From assembly GCA_050176585.1 (NCBI GenBank), contig JBFXHX010000034.1:1-41317 (forward strand): 41,317 bases of DNA, given 5' to 3'. How positions within the stretch are numbered: position 1 is the stretch's first letter; each line of letters starts with the position of its first letter. Below are positions 32,399 through 41,128 of this stretch, in pieces. Source of the stretch: CAYYWP01 sp050176585. GTDB lineage: Bacteria; Desulfobacterota; Binatia; HRBIN30; CADEER01. The notes beneath the pieces are model-generated. The model was not told where the DNA came from. It ran no database searches and was given only the letters and a program-made list of their open reading frames with translations. The translations under genes were made by a program, and so were the position numbers.

Positions 32399-34777
32399 AT
32401 GAAGAGCGTAGGGCGTGCAATCCCCGGGTTGACGAACCGTACGCTGGTGAGCGGCCGCGGCAATTATGTCGGCGACCTCCAGCTGCCCGGCATGTGCGCG
32501 ATGGCGGTGTTGCGGAGCCCATATGCGCACGCGCGCATCGCGGCAATCGATACGGCGCAAGCCGCGGCATTGCCCGGCGTGCTCGCGGTAGTCACCGGTG
32601 CCGACGCGCAACGCGAAACCAGCCCGATCCCATCGGTGGTGGATCCGGCCATGTACGGCGGCAAGGCCGTCGCGCTCTATGCGCTCGCGGTCGACCGCGC
32701 GCGCTACGTCGGCGAGCCGGTCGCGGCCGTGGTCGCCGAGGACCGCTATACCGCCCATCGCGCGCTCGAGCTGATTGAGGTGACATGGGAGGAGCTGCCC
32801 GCGGTCATCGATCCCGAAGCGGGGCTGCAGCCCGGCGCGCCACTCGTGGAGCCGGAGTGGGGCGACAACGTGATGATTCACCGCGAGTTCGTGCGCGGAA
32901 ATCCCGCCGGCGCCCTCGCCGAAGCGGATGGGGTCGTGCGGGGCGCCGTGAAGGCGCACCGCTATGTCGCCGCGCCCATGGAGCCGCGCGCGTATGCGGG
33001 CATCTACGACGCGTTCAAGGGCGAGTACACCGTCTGGTCATCGACGCAGAACCCGCATCCGCTGCGCTATTGTCTTTCCGGCGCCCTGCGCGTTCAGGAG
33101 GCCGACGTCCACGTCGTACAACCGCACGTCGGCGGCGGCTTCGGCGAGAAGACGCCGACCTTCCAGGAAGAGGTGCTGGTGCCGTGGCTGGCGCGCAAGC
33201 TGGAGCGGCCGGTCAAATTCGTCGAGGAGCGCACCGAGCATTTCCTCGCCGGTGGGCACGCGCGCGAGGAGCGCCTCGAATTCGAGGCGGGGTATCGGAA
33301 GGACGGCCGAGTGACCGGGCTCACGGTGCGCCTCGTCGCCGACGTCGGCGCGCCCGCGTCGTTTTGCGGCTGGGCGATGTCGTACGTGAGCGCGTACTGC
33401 ATCCCGACCGCGTACAAGATCGACGACTGCCGCATCGAGCTGTTCACGGTGGCCACGAACAAGTGCCCGTGGAATGGCTACCGCGCGTTCGGCAAGGAGG
33501 CGTCGTCGTTTTTGATGGACCGCATCATGGACCGCGTCGCGGATGCCACCGGTCTCGACCGCTGGGACGTACGCCTGAAGAACTTCATCCAACCGGATGA
33601 GTTTCCCTATCCGCAGGTCTCCGGCGCCGTGCTCGACAGCGGCGACTACCCGAAAGCGCTGCGCGGTTTGCTCGACATGATCGACGTCCCGGCCTTCCGC
33701 AAAGAGCAGGAGGCGGCGCGCCGGCAGGGCCGTTACCTGGGGCTCGGCATCGGCTTCGAGCTGACGCCGGAGGGCTGCTCGCTTCCGCAGTCGGCGATGT
33801 GCGCCGGGTATGACGGCTCGACCGTGCGCGTCGCGCCGTCGGGACAGGTCACGGTGCTCACCGGCGTTACCTCGCCAGGCTCGGGCAACGAGACCGGCAT
33901 CGCGCAGATCGTCGCCGACGTCCTCGGCGTGCCGATGGACCAGGTCCGGGTGATCCAGGGCGACACCGAGACCTGCCCGTTCGGGCTGGGCAACTACAGC
34001 TCGCGCAGTCTCATGATCGGCGGCTCCGCGGCGCAGATCGCCGCGACCGAGCTGCGCGAGAAGATGTTCAACGTCGCCGCGAAGGCGCTCGAGGTCACGC
34101 CCGCCGACCTCGATGCAGAAGATGGCCGCATCTACGTCAAGGGCGCCCCGTCGCGGCACATCCCCTTCAAGGAGGTGGCGAGCCTCATCTATCGCCACGC
34201 ATACGGCCGCGAGGCCTCAGGCGTGGAGCCCGGGCTCGAGTCGACCCGGTATTTCCGCATCGGCAACGTTCACCACCGGCCCGAGGTCGACGGCCGCCTC
34301 AGCCCGTACCCCACCTGGCCCTATGGGGCCGCGGCGGCCGTGGTCGAGGTCGACACCGAGACCGGCGTCGTGAAGGTGCTCAACTACGCGATCCTCCACG
34401 ACAGCGGTCCGATCATCAATCCGCTCCTGGCCGAGGGCAACCTCCTCGGCGGCGTCGCCCAGGGCCTCGGCGCGGCGCTGTACGAAAACATGGTGTACGA
34501 CGAGGCCGGGCAGCTGAAGACGGCGACGTTCATGGACTACACGATCCCGACCGCCGTGGAGATGCCGCCGTGCGTGATCGGTCACCAGTCGACGCCGTCG
34601 CCGTTTACCCCGATGGGCATGAAGGGGGTCGGCGAGTCCGGTGTGACCGCCCCACTCGGCGCCATTCCGAGCGCGATCGAAGACGCGCTGTCGCATCTGA
34701 AGCTCGAGCTCATGGAAACTCCGCTCACGCCCGACCGCATCTGGCGAGCGATTCGGGCAGCCTCGGCCAATTCGTAG
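32399..34777 (+). CDS. Xanthine dehydrogenase/CoxL-family molybdopterin-binding subunit 2
   Basis: The 792-residue protein is a diverged paralogue of the upstream subunit with the same order of domains: ARYVGEPVAAVVAE near the N-terminus, VGGGFGEKTPTFQEE and SPGSGNETGIAQI in the cofactor part, and GVGESG with the catalytic Glu at about 746. The active-site loop is GYRAFGKEAS (about 360-369), again not the CO-dehydrogenase form. The two loops differ from each other, so the enzymes probably act on different substrates. AAGGAG lies 6 bases before the ATG. The gap of 422 bp from the first subunit, with a palindromic repeat in it, suggests separate expression. No FeS or FAD subunit is adjacent. 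Confidence 0.9.
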   Translation: MKSVGRAIPGLTNRTLVSGRGNYVGDLQLPGMCAMAVLRSPYAHARIAAIDTAQAAALPGVLAVVTGADAQRETSPIPSVVDPAMYGGKAVALYALAVDRARYVGEPVAAVVAEDRYTAHRALELIEVTWEELPAVIDPEAGLQPGAPLVEPEWGDNVMIHREFVRGNPAGALAEADGVVRGAVKAHRYVAAPMEPRAYAGIYDAFKGEYTVWSSTQNPHPLRYCLSGALRVQEADVHVVQPHVGGGFGEKTPTFQEEVLVPWLARKLERPVKFVEERTEHFLAGGHAREERLEFEAGYRKDGRVTGLTVRLVADVGAPASFCGWAMSYVSAYCIPTAYKIDDCRIELFTVATNKCPWNGYRAFGKEASSFLMDRIMDRVADATGLDRWDVRLKNFIQPDEFPYPQVSGAVLDSGDYPKALRGLLDMIDVPAFRKEQEAARRQGRYLGLGIGFELTPEGCSLPQSAMCAGYDGSTVRVAPSGQVTVLTGVTSPGSGNETGIAQIVADVLGVPMDQVRVIQGDTETCPFGLGNYSSRSLMIGGSAAQIAATELREKMFNVAAKALEVTPADLDAEDGRIYVKGAPSRHIPFKEVASLIYRHAYGREASGVEPGLESTRYFRIGNVHHRPEVDGRLSPYPTWPYGAAAAVVEVDTETGVVKVLNYAILHDSGPIINPLLAEGNLLGGVAQGLGAALYENMVYDEAGQLKTATFMDYTIPTAVEMPPCVIGHQSTPSPFTPMGMKGVGESGVTAPLGAIPSAIEDALSHLKLELMETPLTPDRIWRAIRAASANS

Positions 34778-34976
34778 GCAAGCTCTGCGTAGCAGAGGCT
34801 AGCGGTTACGGGTTCGGGTTGAGCGGTCGGGTTCAGAGCTGGTCTGGCCGTGAGTTGCTGCGGACATGCTGGGCACATCCATCCCGAGCGTCCGCCGGAT
34901 CATCCAAACGGCCGCGCGGCCCCGAGCTGCAGCGCACGCATTCCCCTAACCTGATTGACCCCGTAACACCCTTCTC
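34778..34976. repeat. Intergenic region, possible diverged copy 4 of the palindromic repeat
   Basis: Between convergent genes. GGTTACGGGTTCGGG near the left and CCCCTAACC plus CCCCGTAAC near the right resemble the outer arms of the repeat family, but the inner arms are not clearly conserved. No T-tract terminator is visible. Confidence 0.3.
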
Positions 34977-35966
34977 CTATGTGCCGCGGCGCGGCAGGCC
35001 GGCGCGCTTATACACGGCGTCGATCACCGCCATGTTGGCGATGCTGTCCGGCGGATCGGCGGGCGTCGGGTCCCCGCTGCGCACCGCGTGGGCGAATGCG
35101 CGGAGCTGGTAGTAGTAGCTCGCCTGTCCGGGCACGCGCTCCCGCGTCGTGCCCAACGCGGTATGCACCGTCAGTCGGTTGTAATACTGCGGGGCGTAGG
35201 GGTTGAGCACGCGCAGCTCGCCGCGATCGCCGCGCACGATGGCCTGCAGCTTGAGCAACCGCCGCGAGAACAGCGAGCAGAGGATGCGCGCCGTGCAGCC
35301 GTCGGCGAAGCGCAACTCGGCGGTCATGCAGCGATCCACGTTCGGCGAGGACAGGCGGGCTTCGGCGCGCGCGACCTCGGGCTCGGCCCCGGCGAGAAAG
35401 CGTACGAGGCTGATCGTGTAACAGCCGAGATCCATCGTCGCGCCGCCGGCGAGCTCATAGCGGTACCGAATGTCGCCGGGTAACGGGAGCGGCAAGCACA
35501 TGGCCGCGTCGATGTGGCGCACCGCGCCGATCGTCCCCGCCGCGATGATCGAGCGCATGCGCTCGGCGAGCGGATGAAAGCGCCAGTGGAACGCCTCGAT
35601 CAGCCGCTTATCGCAGCGCATCGCCGCGTCGGCCATCGCGCGCGCTTCGTCCACGTTCGCCGCCAGCGGTTTCTCGCAGAGCACGTGTTTTCCGGCTTCG
35701 AGCGCCCGGATCGTCCACTCGGCGTGATGGCTGTTGGGCAGCGGATTGTAGACCGCATCGATCTCCGGATCGGCGATGAGGCTGGCGTACGAGTCGTGCA
35801 CGCGAGCGATGCCGTGTCGCGCGGCAAACGCGCGCGCGCGAGCCGGGTCGCGCGCGGCGATCGCCGTGACCGCGACCTCGGGCACGAAACGCGCCGGGCG
35901 GATGAGCGCCACCGGCGTGATGCGGGCGGCGCCGAGCGTGCCGATGCGCAGCGGGGGAGGGGGCAT
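34977..35966 (-). CDS. Gfo/Idh/MocA-family oxidoreductase
   Basis: The 329-residue protein has the N-terminal Rossmann fold of the family: RIGTLGAARI for the NAD(P) loop, AIAARD at the end of the second strand, then YNPLPNSHHAEW and the hallmark EKP at 98-100 (CEKPLA). FHWRFHPLAERM starts the C-terminal sheet domain, and GGATMDLGCYTISLVRFL carries the Asp and surrounding residues, with Cys-Tyr where many members have a catalytic His. It resembles dihydrodiol or D-xylose dehydrogenase-like members acting on sugars or small diols; the substrate is not determined. It is convergent with the second molybdopterin gene and divergent from hisC across the assembly gap. Confidence 0.9.
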   Translation of the reverse strand: MPPPPLRIGTLGAARITPVALIRPARFVPEVAVTAIAARDPARARAFAARHGIARVHDSYASLIADPEIDAVYNPLPNSHHAEWTIRALEAGKHVLCEKPLAANVDEARAMADAAMRCDKRLIEAFHWRFHPLAERMRSIIAAGTIGAVRHIDAAMCLPLPLPGDIRYRYELAGGATMDLGCYTISLVRFLAGAEPEVARAEARLSSPNVDRCMTAELRFADGCTARILCSLFSRRLLKLQAIVRGDRGELRVLNPYAPQYYNRLTVHTALGTTRERVPGQASYYYQLRAFAHAVRSGDPTPADPPDSIANMAVIDAVYKRAGLPRRGT

Positions 35967-36020
35967 CCAACGCTCGCTAGCGGTCTGTCCACGCGGCGGT
36001 CAACCGCCCAGAGCAGAGGG

Positions 36021-36120
36021 NNNNNNNNNNNNNNNNNNNNNNNNNNNNNNNNNNNNNNNNNNNNNNNNNNNNNNNNNNNNNNNNNNNNNNNNNNNNNNNN
36101 NNNNNNNNNNNNNNNNNNNN
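36021..36120. other. Assembly gap of 100 N flanked by the same 9-mer
   Basis: The sequence AGCAGAGGG ends the left side (36012-36020) and begins the right side (36121-36129). This suggests the two contigs may truly overlap by about nine bases and the gap length may be close to zero. Divergent promoters for the oxidoreductase and hisC would lie here. Confidence 0.85.
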
Positions 36121-36176
36121 AGCAGAGGGCAGCGGGGTTCCGCGCCCTGGCGCGGCGGGCTATGCTCCCGCGACGT

Positions 36177-37229
36177 ATGTCGCGCCTCGACTTCATCCGC
36201 CCGCGCGTGCGCGCGATGGACGGCTACGCGCCCGGCGAGCAGCCCCAGCAGCCGGGGTTCGTCAAGCTGAACACCAACGAAAACCCGTACCCGCCCGCGC
36301 GCGCCGTCCGCGAGGCGATCGCGGCTTGCGCCGGCGACGACGTGCGGCTCTACCCCGATCCGATGGCCAACGCCCTGCGCGACGCCGCCGCGCGGCGCTA
36401 CGGGTTCACGCGCGAGCACCTCTTGGCCGGCAACGGCTCCGACGACCTGCTGGCGATCGTGCTGCGCGCGTGCATCGATCCCGGCGACCGGGTCGCGTAT
36501 CCGCATCCGACGTACAGCCTCTACGACACCCTCGGCGAGATCGCCGCCGCGAGCATCGTGCGCCTGCCGTGGGCAGACGGTTGGCGGTTGCCTGCGGAGT
36601 TGGCGCAGGCGCAGGCGCGGGTCACCATCGTCTGCAATCCGAACGCGCCCTCGGGCACCTGCGTCGCCGTCGACGACATCGCGGCGCTGGCGGGTCGGCT
36701 CACCGGCCTGCTGGTCGTGGATGAGGCATACGTGGACTTCGCCGACGATTCGAGCCTGCGCCTGGCAGGACAGCTCGAAAACCTGCTCGTGCTGCGCACG
36801 CTGTCGAAATCCTACTCGCTCGCCGGCATGCGCGTCGGGCTCGCGTTCGGCCCGCCGCCGCTGATCGAGGAGCTCTGCAAGGTCAAAGACTCGTACAATC
36901 TGAACCGGGTGAGCATTGCCGCGGGAGCGGCCGCGCTCGCGGACGACACGGTGATGCGCGAGCACGTCGGGCGGGTACTGCGCACGCGCGCGCGGCTGAC
37001 CGACGGCTTGCGCGATCTCGGCTACGAGGTCCCGCCGAGCCAGGCGAACTTCGTGCTCGCCCGTCGGCCCGGCATCGACCAGCACCCCGTGTACGCGGCG
37101 CTGAAAGAGCGGCACATCCTGGTGCGCTACTTCGCGACGCCGGAGCTCCGCGACGCGCTGCGGATCACGGTCGGCACGGAAGAGGAAGTGGCTGCTTTAC
37201 TGGCGGCGTTGGCCGCCCTCCGGGCGTAG
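36177..37229 (+). CDS. hisC: Histidinol-phosphate aminotransferase
   Basis: The 350-residue PLP enzyme of class I/II aminotransferases converts imidazole-acetol phosphate and glutamate to histidinol phosphate and 2-oxoglutarate in histidine synthesis. KLNTNENPYPP (30-40) is the HisC-type N-terminus, GNGSDD (86-91) is the phosphate-binding loop, NPNAPSG (154-160) and DEAYVDF (182-188) position PLP, and the Schiff-base Lys is K211 in TLSKSYSLAGMRVG. RVSIAAG and a C-terminal RITVGT complete it. Start: ATG at 36177 (MSRLDF); an in-frame ATG five codons earlier (36162) is possible. Some close relatives act on tyrosine or phenylpyruvate instead. It stands apart from other his genes here. Confidence 0.9.
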   Translation: MSRLDFIRPRVRAMDGYAPGEQPQQPGFVKLNTNENPYPPARAVREAIAACAGDDVRLYPDPMANALRDAAARRYGFTREHLLAGNGSDDLLAIVLRACIDPGDRVAYPHPTYSLYDTLGEIAAASIVRLPWADGWRLPAELAQAQARVTIVCNPNAPSGTCVAVDDIAALAGRLTGLLVVDEAYVDFADDSSLRLAGQLENLLVLRTLSKSYSLAGMRVGLAFGPPPLIEELCKVKDSYNLNRVSIAAGAAALADDTVMREHVGRVLRTRARLTDGLRDLGYEVPPSQANFVLARRPGIDQHPVYAALKERHILVRYFATPELRDALRITVGTEEEVAALLAALAALRA

Positions 37230-37310
37230 CCTCGACACGGGCGCCCTCTGCATGCAGCCGCGGCACCTGCGGCGCCGCACGAATCAATCCGGCGGCAGCG
37301 CGCTCCGCCG

Positions 37311-38777
37311 TCAATGCGCCGCCGGCGCCGGCGCCGCTGTTGTTGGTGCAGGCGCGTTCGCGGCGGGAGCGGCGGGTGCCGGAGGTACGCCAGCTGCGGC
37401 AGGAGCGGGCGCGCCCGGTGCGGCGGGCACCGCCGCCTGGACGAAGTCGGCGCGCTTATGATCGAGCTGCTTGTAATGGTAGTCGCGCAGCTCGATGATC
37501 GCACCGTCCGTTTCCCGCAGAGCGGTATAGCGCGCTGCGCCGGCCTCGCTGGGTTTGACGGCCACCTTGGTCGCGCCGATCTTGGCGCCATCGCTACCGG
37601 TCACGGTGATCTCCATCGCGGGCGCGCTCAATCCGAAAGGTTCCACGCCTTCGGAGGCGTCTGCGAGCACGCGCGAGCCTTTCAGCTCTGAGAGCGCCCC
37701 GACGAAGGTCTTGATCTTGTCTGCCTGCGAGGGGCCGTCGGCATTCTCCACGGACCATCCGTCGGCGGTCTGGACCAACGCGAACGACTCGCCGTCCGCC
37801 CTGCGGACGTCGACGCGACCGACCGACGAGGGGGCGAACGCCAGCACCGTTTTCTCGCGCAGCTCGCCGAGGCTCTTGCCGAGCTCGCGCGCCGCCCATT
37901 GTCCGATGATGTAGGTGGTCGGCTTGTCGGCGACCTTCAGGTACATGCCGTTCTCGACCTCATCGCCGAACAGCAGTCGCGTCTCTTTGCTGTCGGGACC
38001 GGAGCGCAGCGCGATCTCGCGCAGCGGCCGCTCGAGGCCCAACTGCGCCAGGTCCGCCGGCAAGGTGCTATCGCTGGCGAAGTCATCCGCCCGCATGTTG
38101 CGGATCGTCGAGATGAGGTTGCGGACCGTGACGTCATCGGCCTGCAGCTCGCGCGGTTTCTCGATCATCCAGCCGTCTTTGTGCTTCACGAGCTCGATGT
38201 TGCCGCCCGGGCCGCTCAGCGTGAGCGTGCTGACGTCTGCCTCGTCGAACGCGACGATCAGCTTGTCGCGGAAGTCGTTGAGCTTCTTGTCGACTTCCCG
38301 ATGGAAGTTCGCGCTGGTGAGATAGATCTTCGGGTCGTCACCGCGCTGGACGTAGGTCGAGGAGCTCACGGCCGTGGTCTTGCCGACCTTGAGCGGCGGT
38401 ACCTGCTTGTCCTTGGCCGTCAGCGTGATCGTCGCCATCGGCGGCGCGAGGCCGAACGGCGCCAGGTCCTGCGGCGGGTTGTCGAGCGTCTTCGTCAGCT
38501 CGGCCTCGGTGAGGGACTTCAACACGCCGGAAACCGTGGTCGGGTCGGCGAGGGCATCCATGGGCTTCGCCAGATGCCACCTGCCGTCGCGCAACTCGAG
38601 GGTCGCCTCGAACCGGTTCGGGTAATTGAGCGCGATGCCGGTCACCTCGTCGGCCGAGACGGAGACGAGCTTGTCCTTCTTGGCCTCCTCGCCGATGCGT
38701 TTGGACTCGACGAAGTAGAGGTAGGCGCCCAGCCCGATCAGCAGGAGCGCCAGGATCAGCGTATAGCGCAGACGCAT
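37311..38777 (-). CDS. DUF4340 protein of a Gld-like ABC operon
   Basis: The 488-residue protein has an N-terminal membrane anchor (LILALLLIGLGAYLYFV) followed by a large extracytoplasmic beta-rich part made of repeated WHLAKP- and GWMIEKP-type units, typical of DUF4340. The last 45 residues are an Ala/Pro-rich tail. No catalytic motif is visible. DUF4340 proteins are commonly encoded after a GldG-like protein and ABC-2 permease, as here. The ATG at 38777 lies 18 bp after the GldG-like stop. Its role in the transporter is unknown; it may be a periplasmic partner. The gene ends about 80 bp from the stop of hisC on the other strand. Confidence 0.85.
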   Translation of the reverse strand: MRLRYTLILALLLIGLGAYLYFVESKRIGEEAKKDKLVSVSADEVTGIALNYPNRFEATLELRDGRWHLAKPMDALADPTTVSGVLKSLTEAELTKTLDNPPQDLAPFGLAPPMATITLTAKDKQVPPLKVGKTTAVSSSTYVQRGDDPKIYLTSANFHREVDKKLNDFRDKLIVAFDEADVSTLTLSGPGGNIELVKHKDGWMIEKPRELQADDVTVRNLISTIRNMRADDFASDSTLPADLAQLGLERPLREIALRSGPDSKETRLLFGDEVENGMYLKVADKPTTYIIGQWAARELGKSLGELREKTVLAFAPSSVGRVDVRRADGESFALVQTADGWSVENADGPSQADKIKTFVGALSELKGSRVLADASEGVEPFGLSAPAMEITVTGSDGAKIGATKVAVKPSEAGAARYTALRETDGAIIELRDYHYKQLDHKRADFVQAAVPAAPGAPAPAAAGVPPAPAAPAANAPAPTTAAPAPAAH

Positions 38778-38795
38778 GGGTGAAGCGGTGCGCGA

Positions 38796-40349
38796 TTACT
38801 CGCGGCGCCACCACACGGCGAGGCCGGTGAGCAGGAGCAACTCGGGGAGGACGAGGACCGAGAGGTAGAAGATCGCGCGGCCTTCGCGCTCAGTGAAGTT
38901 GACGCGCGAAGCGCGCAAAGCGCGTGGACGGATGGAGACGAGATCCGATTGGCCCGCCAACCAGCCGACGGTGTTGAGGAGGAGGTCGCGATTGAAGAAG
39001 GTGCCTTCGAGGTTACGGTTTTCGGCGAACTCGCTCGACCCGAAGACCGCCAGGCGCGCATCCTTGCCATCGGCGCCGCCGAGCTGCTTCAAATCGAGCT
39101 CGACCGCGACCGCGATCGGCACGGGCCCCTTCCGGTCGGTGTCCTGCAGCACCGCTTCCTGCTTCTGAAAGAGGGCCGTGAGATCCGTCTCCGCCCAACT
39201 GGAGGGACTCGTCTTCACCAGCTCCGTGGCCTTCACGCCGGGCTTGCCATCCGCGGCGGCGGACACGGAACGGGTCATCGGGAAGATGGTCCGCCCTTTT
39301 AGCTCCTTGGTGATCTCCTGCGTCGTGTCGTAGGTGTCCACGAGGGGTGCCAGGCCGAGCGCGGGGCCCTGGAAGAGCCGCACCACCTGATCCACCACGA
39401 TATCCTCGCCGAGTTTCACGCCGTAGGGCTCGAGCAAGCTGGCGAACTCCTGCGCGCGCTGCGGCGGCAGCATGAACAGGACGCGGCCGCCGCGCTTGAT
39501 GTACGCGTCGAGCTGCGGGAGCTCCTGTGCGAGGTAGGGGCGCGTCGGGCCGGCGACGAGCACCAGGCTGCAATCGTCCGGCACCTTGTCGAGCGACGCC
39601 AGCAGGACCTTCTTCACCTGGTAGGTTTCGTTCTCGAGCGCCTGCTTCACCAGCGCGAACCCATTCGGCCGGTCGGCATCTTCGAGATCGGGCTCCCCGT
39701 GACCTTCGATGACGCAGACGGTCTGTGACGAGGCGCGCGTCAGCTTGATCAGGGCGTTGGTGAGGTTTTCCTCGGTCGGGTCCGTGACCTGGGTCTTCGC
39801 GTCCCCGTACGTGAGGTGCACGGTGTTGTAAGCTTTCACGCCGTAGCGCTCGGCCAGTTCGGGCTCGCGGTCCGGATCGATGATGCGGTAGCTGACTTTG
39901 TCCGATGCCGCCCGGTAGGTGTCGAGCTGCTCCTCGAGCCCCGGATCGATGCCGCCTTCGACGAAGGCCTCGATTTGCAGGGGCTTGGTCAAGGCGTTCA
40001 GCACCTGCAGCGACTGCGGCGAGAGGCTGTACACTTTCTCGGCCGTGAGGTCGAACCGCGTGTTGTACCGATACGCGAGGAAATTGAGGCCGGCGATGAT
40101 CGCCACGAAGAACAGCGAGCCCACGGCCGTATTGATGCCGTAGCGGGTGGAGCGCTCGCCCAGGACGCTGCGCAGGCTTTCCAGCCCAGTGCTCAGGTAG
40201 GCGATCAGGGCGAGCAGCCCGAGCACGGCATGCGCGAGGATGTAGACGACGTCGAACACCGTCGCCGCCCGCGTCAGCACCAAGGCGATGCCGGCGAAGA
40301 GCAGGAGGATGACGCCGATCAGGCCGAGCAGACCACTGCTGCGTCGCAC
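38796..40349 (-). CDS. GldG-like ABC-exporter auxiliary membrane protein
   Basis: The 517-residue protein has hydrophobic segments near 6-26, 31-53 and 73-91, an extracytoplasmic domain of about 380 residues related to GldG/IFT52-type domains (PLQIEAFVEGG, VCVIEGHGEPDL, LVLVAGPTRPY, RGGRVLFMLPP), and a C-terminal helix ending LAVWWRRE. In Bacteroidota, GldG works with the permease GldF and the ATPase GldA in gliding, but similar operons occur in many non-gliding bacteria. GTG at 40349 was chosen because GGAG lies 9 bases upstream and it falls 5 bases after the permease stop. A GTG at 40364 would overlap that stop. The substrate of the exporter is unknown. Confidence 0.85.
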   Translation of the reverse strand: MRRSSGLLGLIGVILLLFAGIALVLTRAATVFDVVYILAHAVLGLLALIAYLSTGLESLRSVLGERSTRYGINTAVGSLFFVAIIAGLNFLAYRYNTRFDLTAEKVYSLSPQSLQVLNALTKPLQIEAFVEGGIDPGLEEQLDTYRAASDKVSYRIIDPDREPELAERYGVKAYNTVHLTYGDAKTQVTDPTEENLTNALIKLTRASSQTVCVIEGHGEPDLEDADRPNGFALVKQALENETYQVKKVLLASLDKVPDDCSLVLVAGPTRPYLAQELPQLDAYIKRGGRVLFMLPPQRAQEFASLLEPYGVKLGEDIVVDQVVRLFQGPALGLAPLVDTYDTTQEITKELKGRTIFPMTRSVSAAADGKPGVKATELVKTSPSSWAETDLTALFQKQEAVLQDTDRKGPVPIAVAVELDLKQLGGADGKDARLAVFGSSEFAENRNLEGTFFNRDLLLNTVGWLAGQSDLVSIRPRALRASRVNFTEREGRAIFYLSVLVLPELLLLTGLAVWWRRE

Positions 40350-40354
40350 GGGCT

Positions 40355-41128
40355 TTATCTCCACCGAACCGACTCGACCGAGCGCTGGGTGAGGAACAGC
40401 GCGAGGACGATCACGCTGAAGAAGTACACCAGATCGCTGGTGTTGATGACGCCGCGCACCATCTCCGCGAAATGGTCGGTGAGGGACAGGTACTTCAGCA
40501 CCGCGCCGAGCGTTGGCCCCGCGGTTTCTGCCGGCCACGCGATCACCCACAGCAGCAGCAGCGTGACGAGGCAGCTCACCGCGGCGATGATCTGGTTTTC
40601 CGTGAACGAGGACGTCAGCAGTCCCACCGAGACGAACGCCGCGGCCATGAGCAACAGACCGAGCAAGCCGCTCAGCACGACGCCGGGCTCAGGGTTGCCG
40701 AACAGGAAGAGGATCAGCGGATAGACGGCGGTGAGCAGCACCATGAAGAACACGAAGGCGAACGCACCGAGAAACTTGCCGAGCACGACCTCGGTCACCG
40801 AGATCGGCGAGGTCATGAGCAGCTCATAGGTGCCGGTGCGCTTCTCCTCGGCGAAGCTGCGCATCGTGATGACCGGGACCAGGATGACCAGCACGATGGA
40901 GAGGTTCTGCAGCAGCGGCGAGACGACGAAGTCGTTCAGGTTCAGCCGCTGCATGGCCTCCGGATCGCGAAAGCTCATGTACAGGTTCAGCAGGAAGCTG
41001 AAGCGCGCGAGCATGTTGAAGAAGAACCATCCGGCCAGCAGCACGAAGCCGGTCAGCACGACGTACGCGATCGGCGAGACGAACTGCGAGCGGATGTCCT
41101 TGGCGGCGATGGCGAGGGTGTTTTTCAT
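40355..41128 (-). CDS. ABC-2 type permease, GldF-like
   Basis: The 257-residue integral membrane protein has six hydrophobic helices, with a first helix (YVVLTGFVLLAGWFF), a loop containing FRDPEAM, and the cytosolic coupling segment SFAEEKRTGTYELLMTSP that ABC-2 permeases use to contact the ATPase. It ends QRSVESVRWR. It forms the channel of an ABC exporter with the ATPase encoded upstream; its ATG overlaps that gene's TGA in an ATGA, and the GldG-like gene follows 5 bp after its TAA. The cargo cannot be deduced. Confidence 0.9.
   Translation of the reverse strand: MKNTLAIAAKDIRSQFVSPIAYVVLTGFVLLAGWFFFNMLARFSFLLNLYMSFRDPEAMQRLNLNDFVVSPLLQNLSIVLVILVPVITMRSFAEEKRTGTYELLMTSPISVTEVVLGKFLGAFAFVFFMVLLTAVYPLILFLFGNPEPGVVLSGLLGLLLMAAAFVSVGLLTSSFTENQIIAAVSCLVTLLLLWVIAWPAETAGPTLGAVLKYLSLTDHFAEMVRGVINTSDLVYFFSVIVLALFLTQRSVESVRWR

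Noticed and set aside
29625..34777. Carbon monoxide dehydrogenase (CoxL) as a function for the two large subunits
   Set aside because: Neither has the CSFR active-site loop of form I CO dehydrogenase, and the small and medium subunits are missing.
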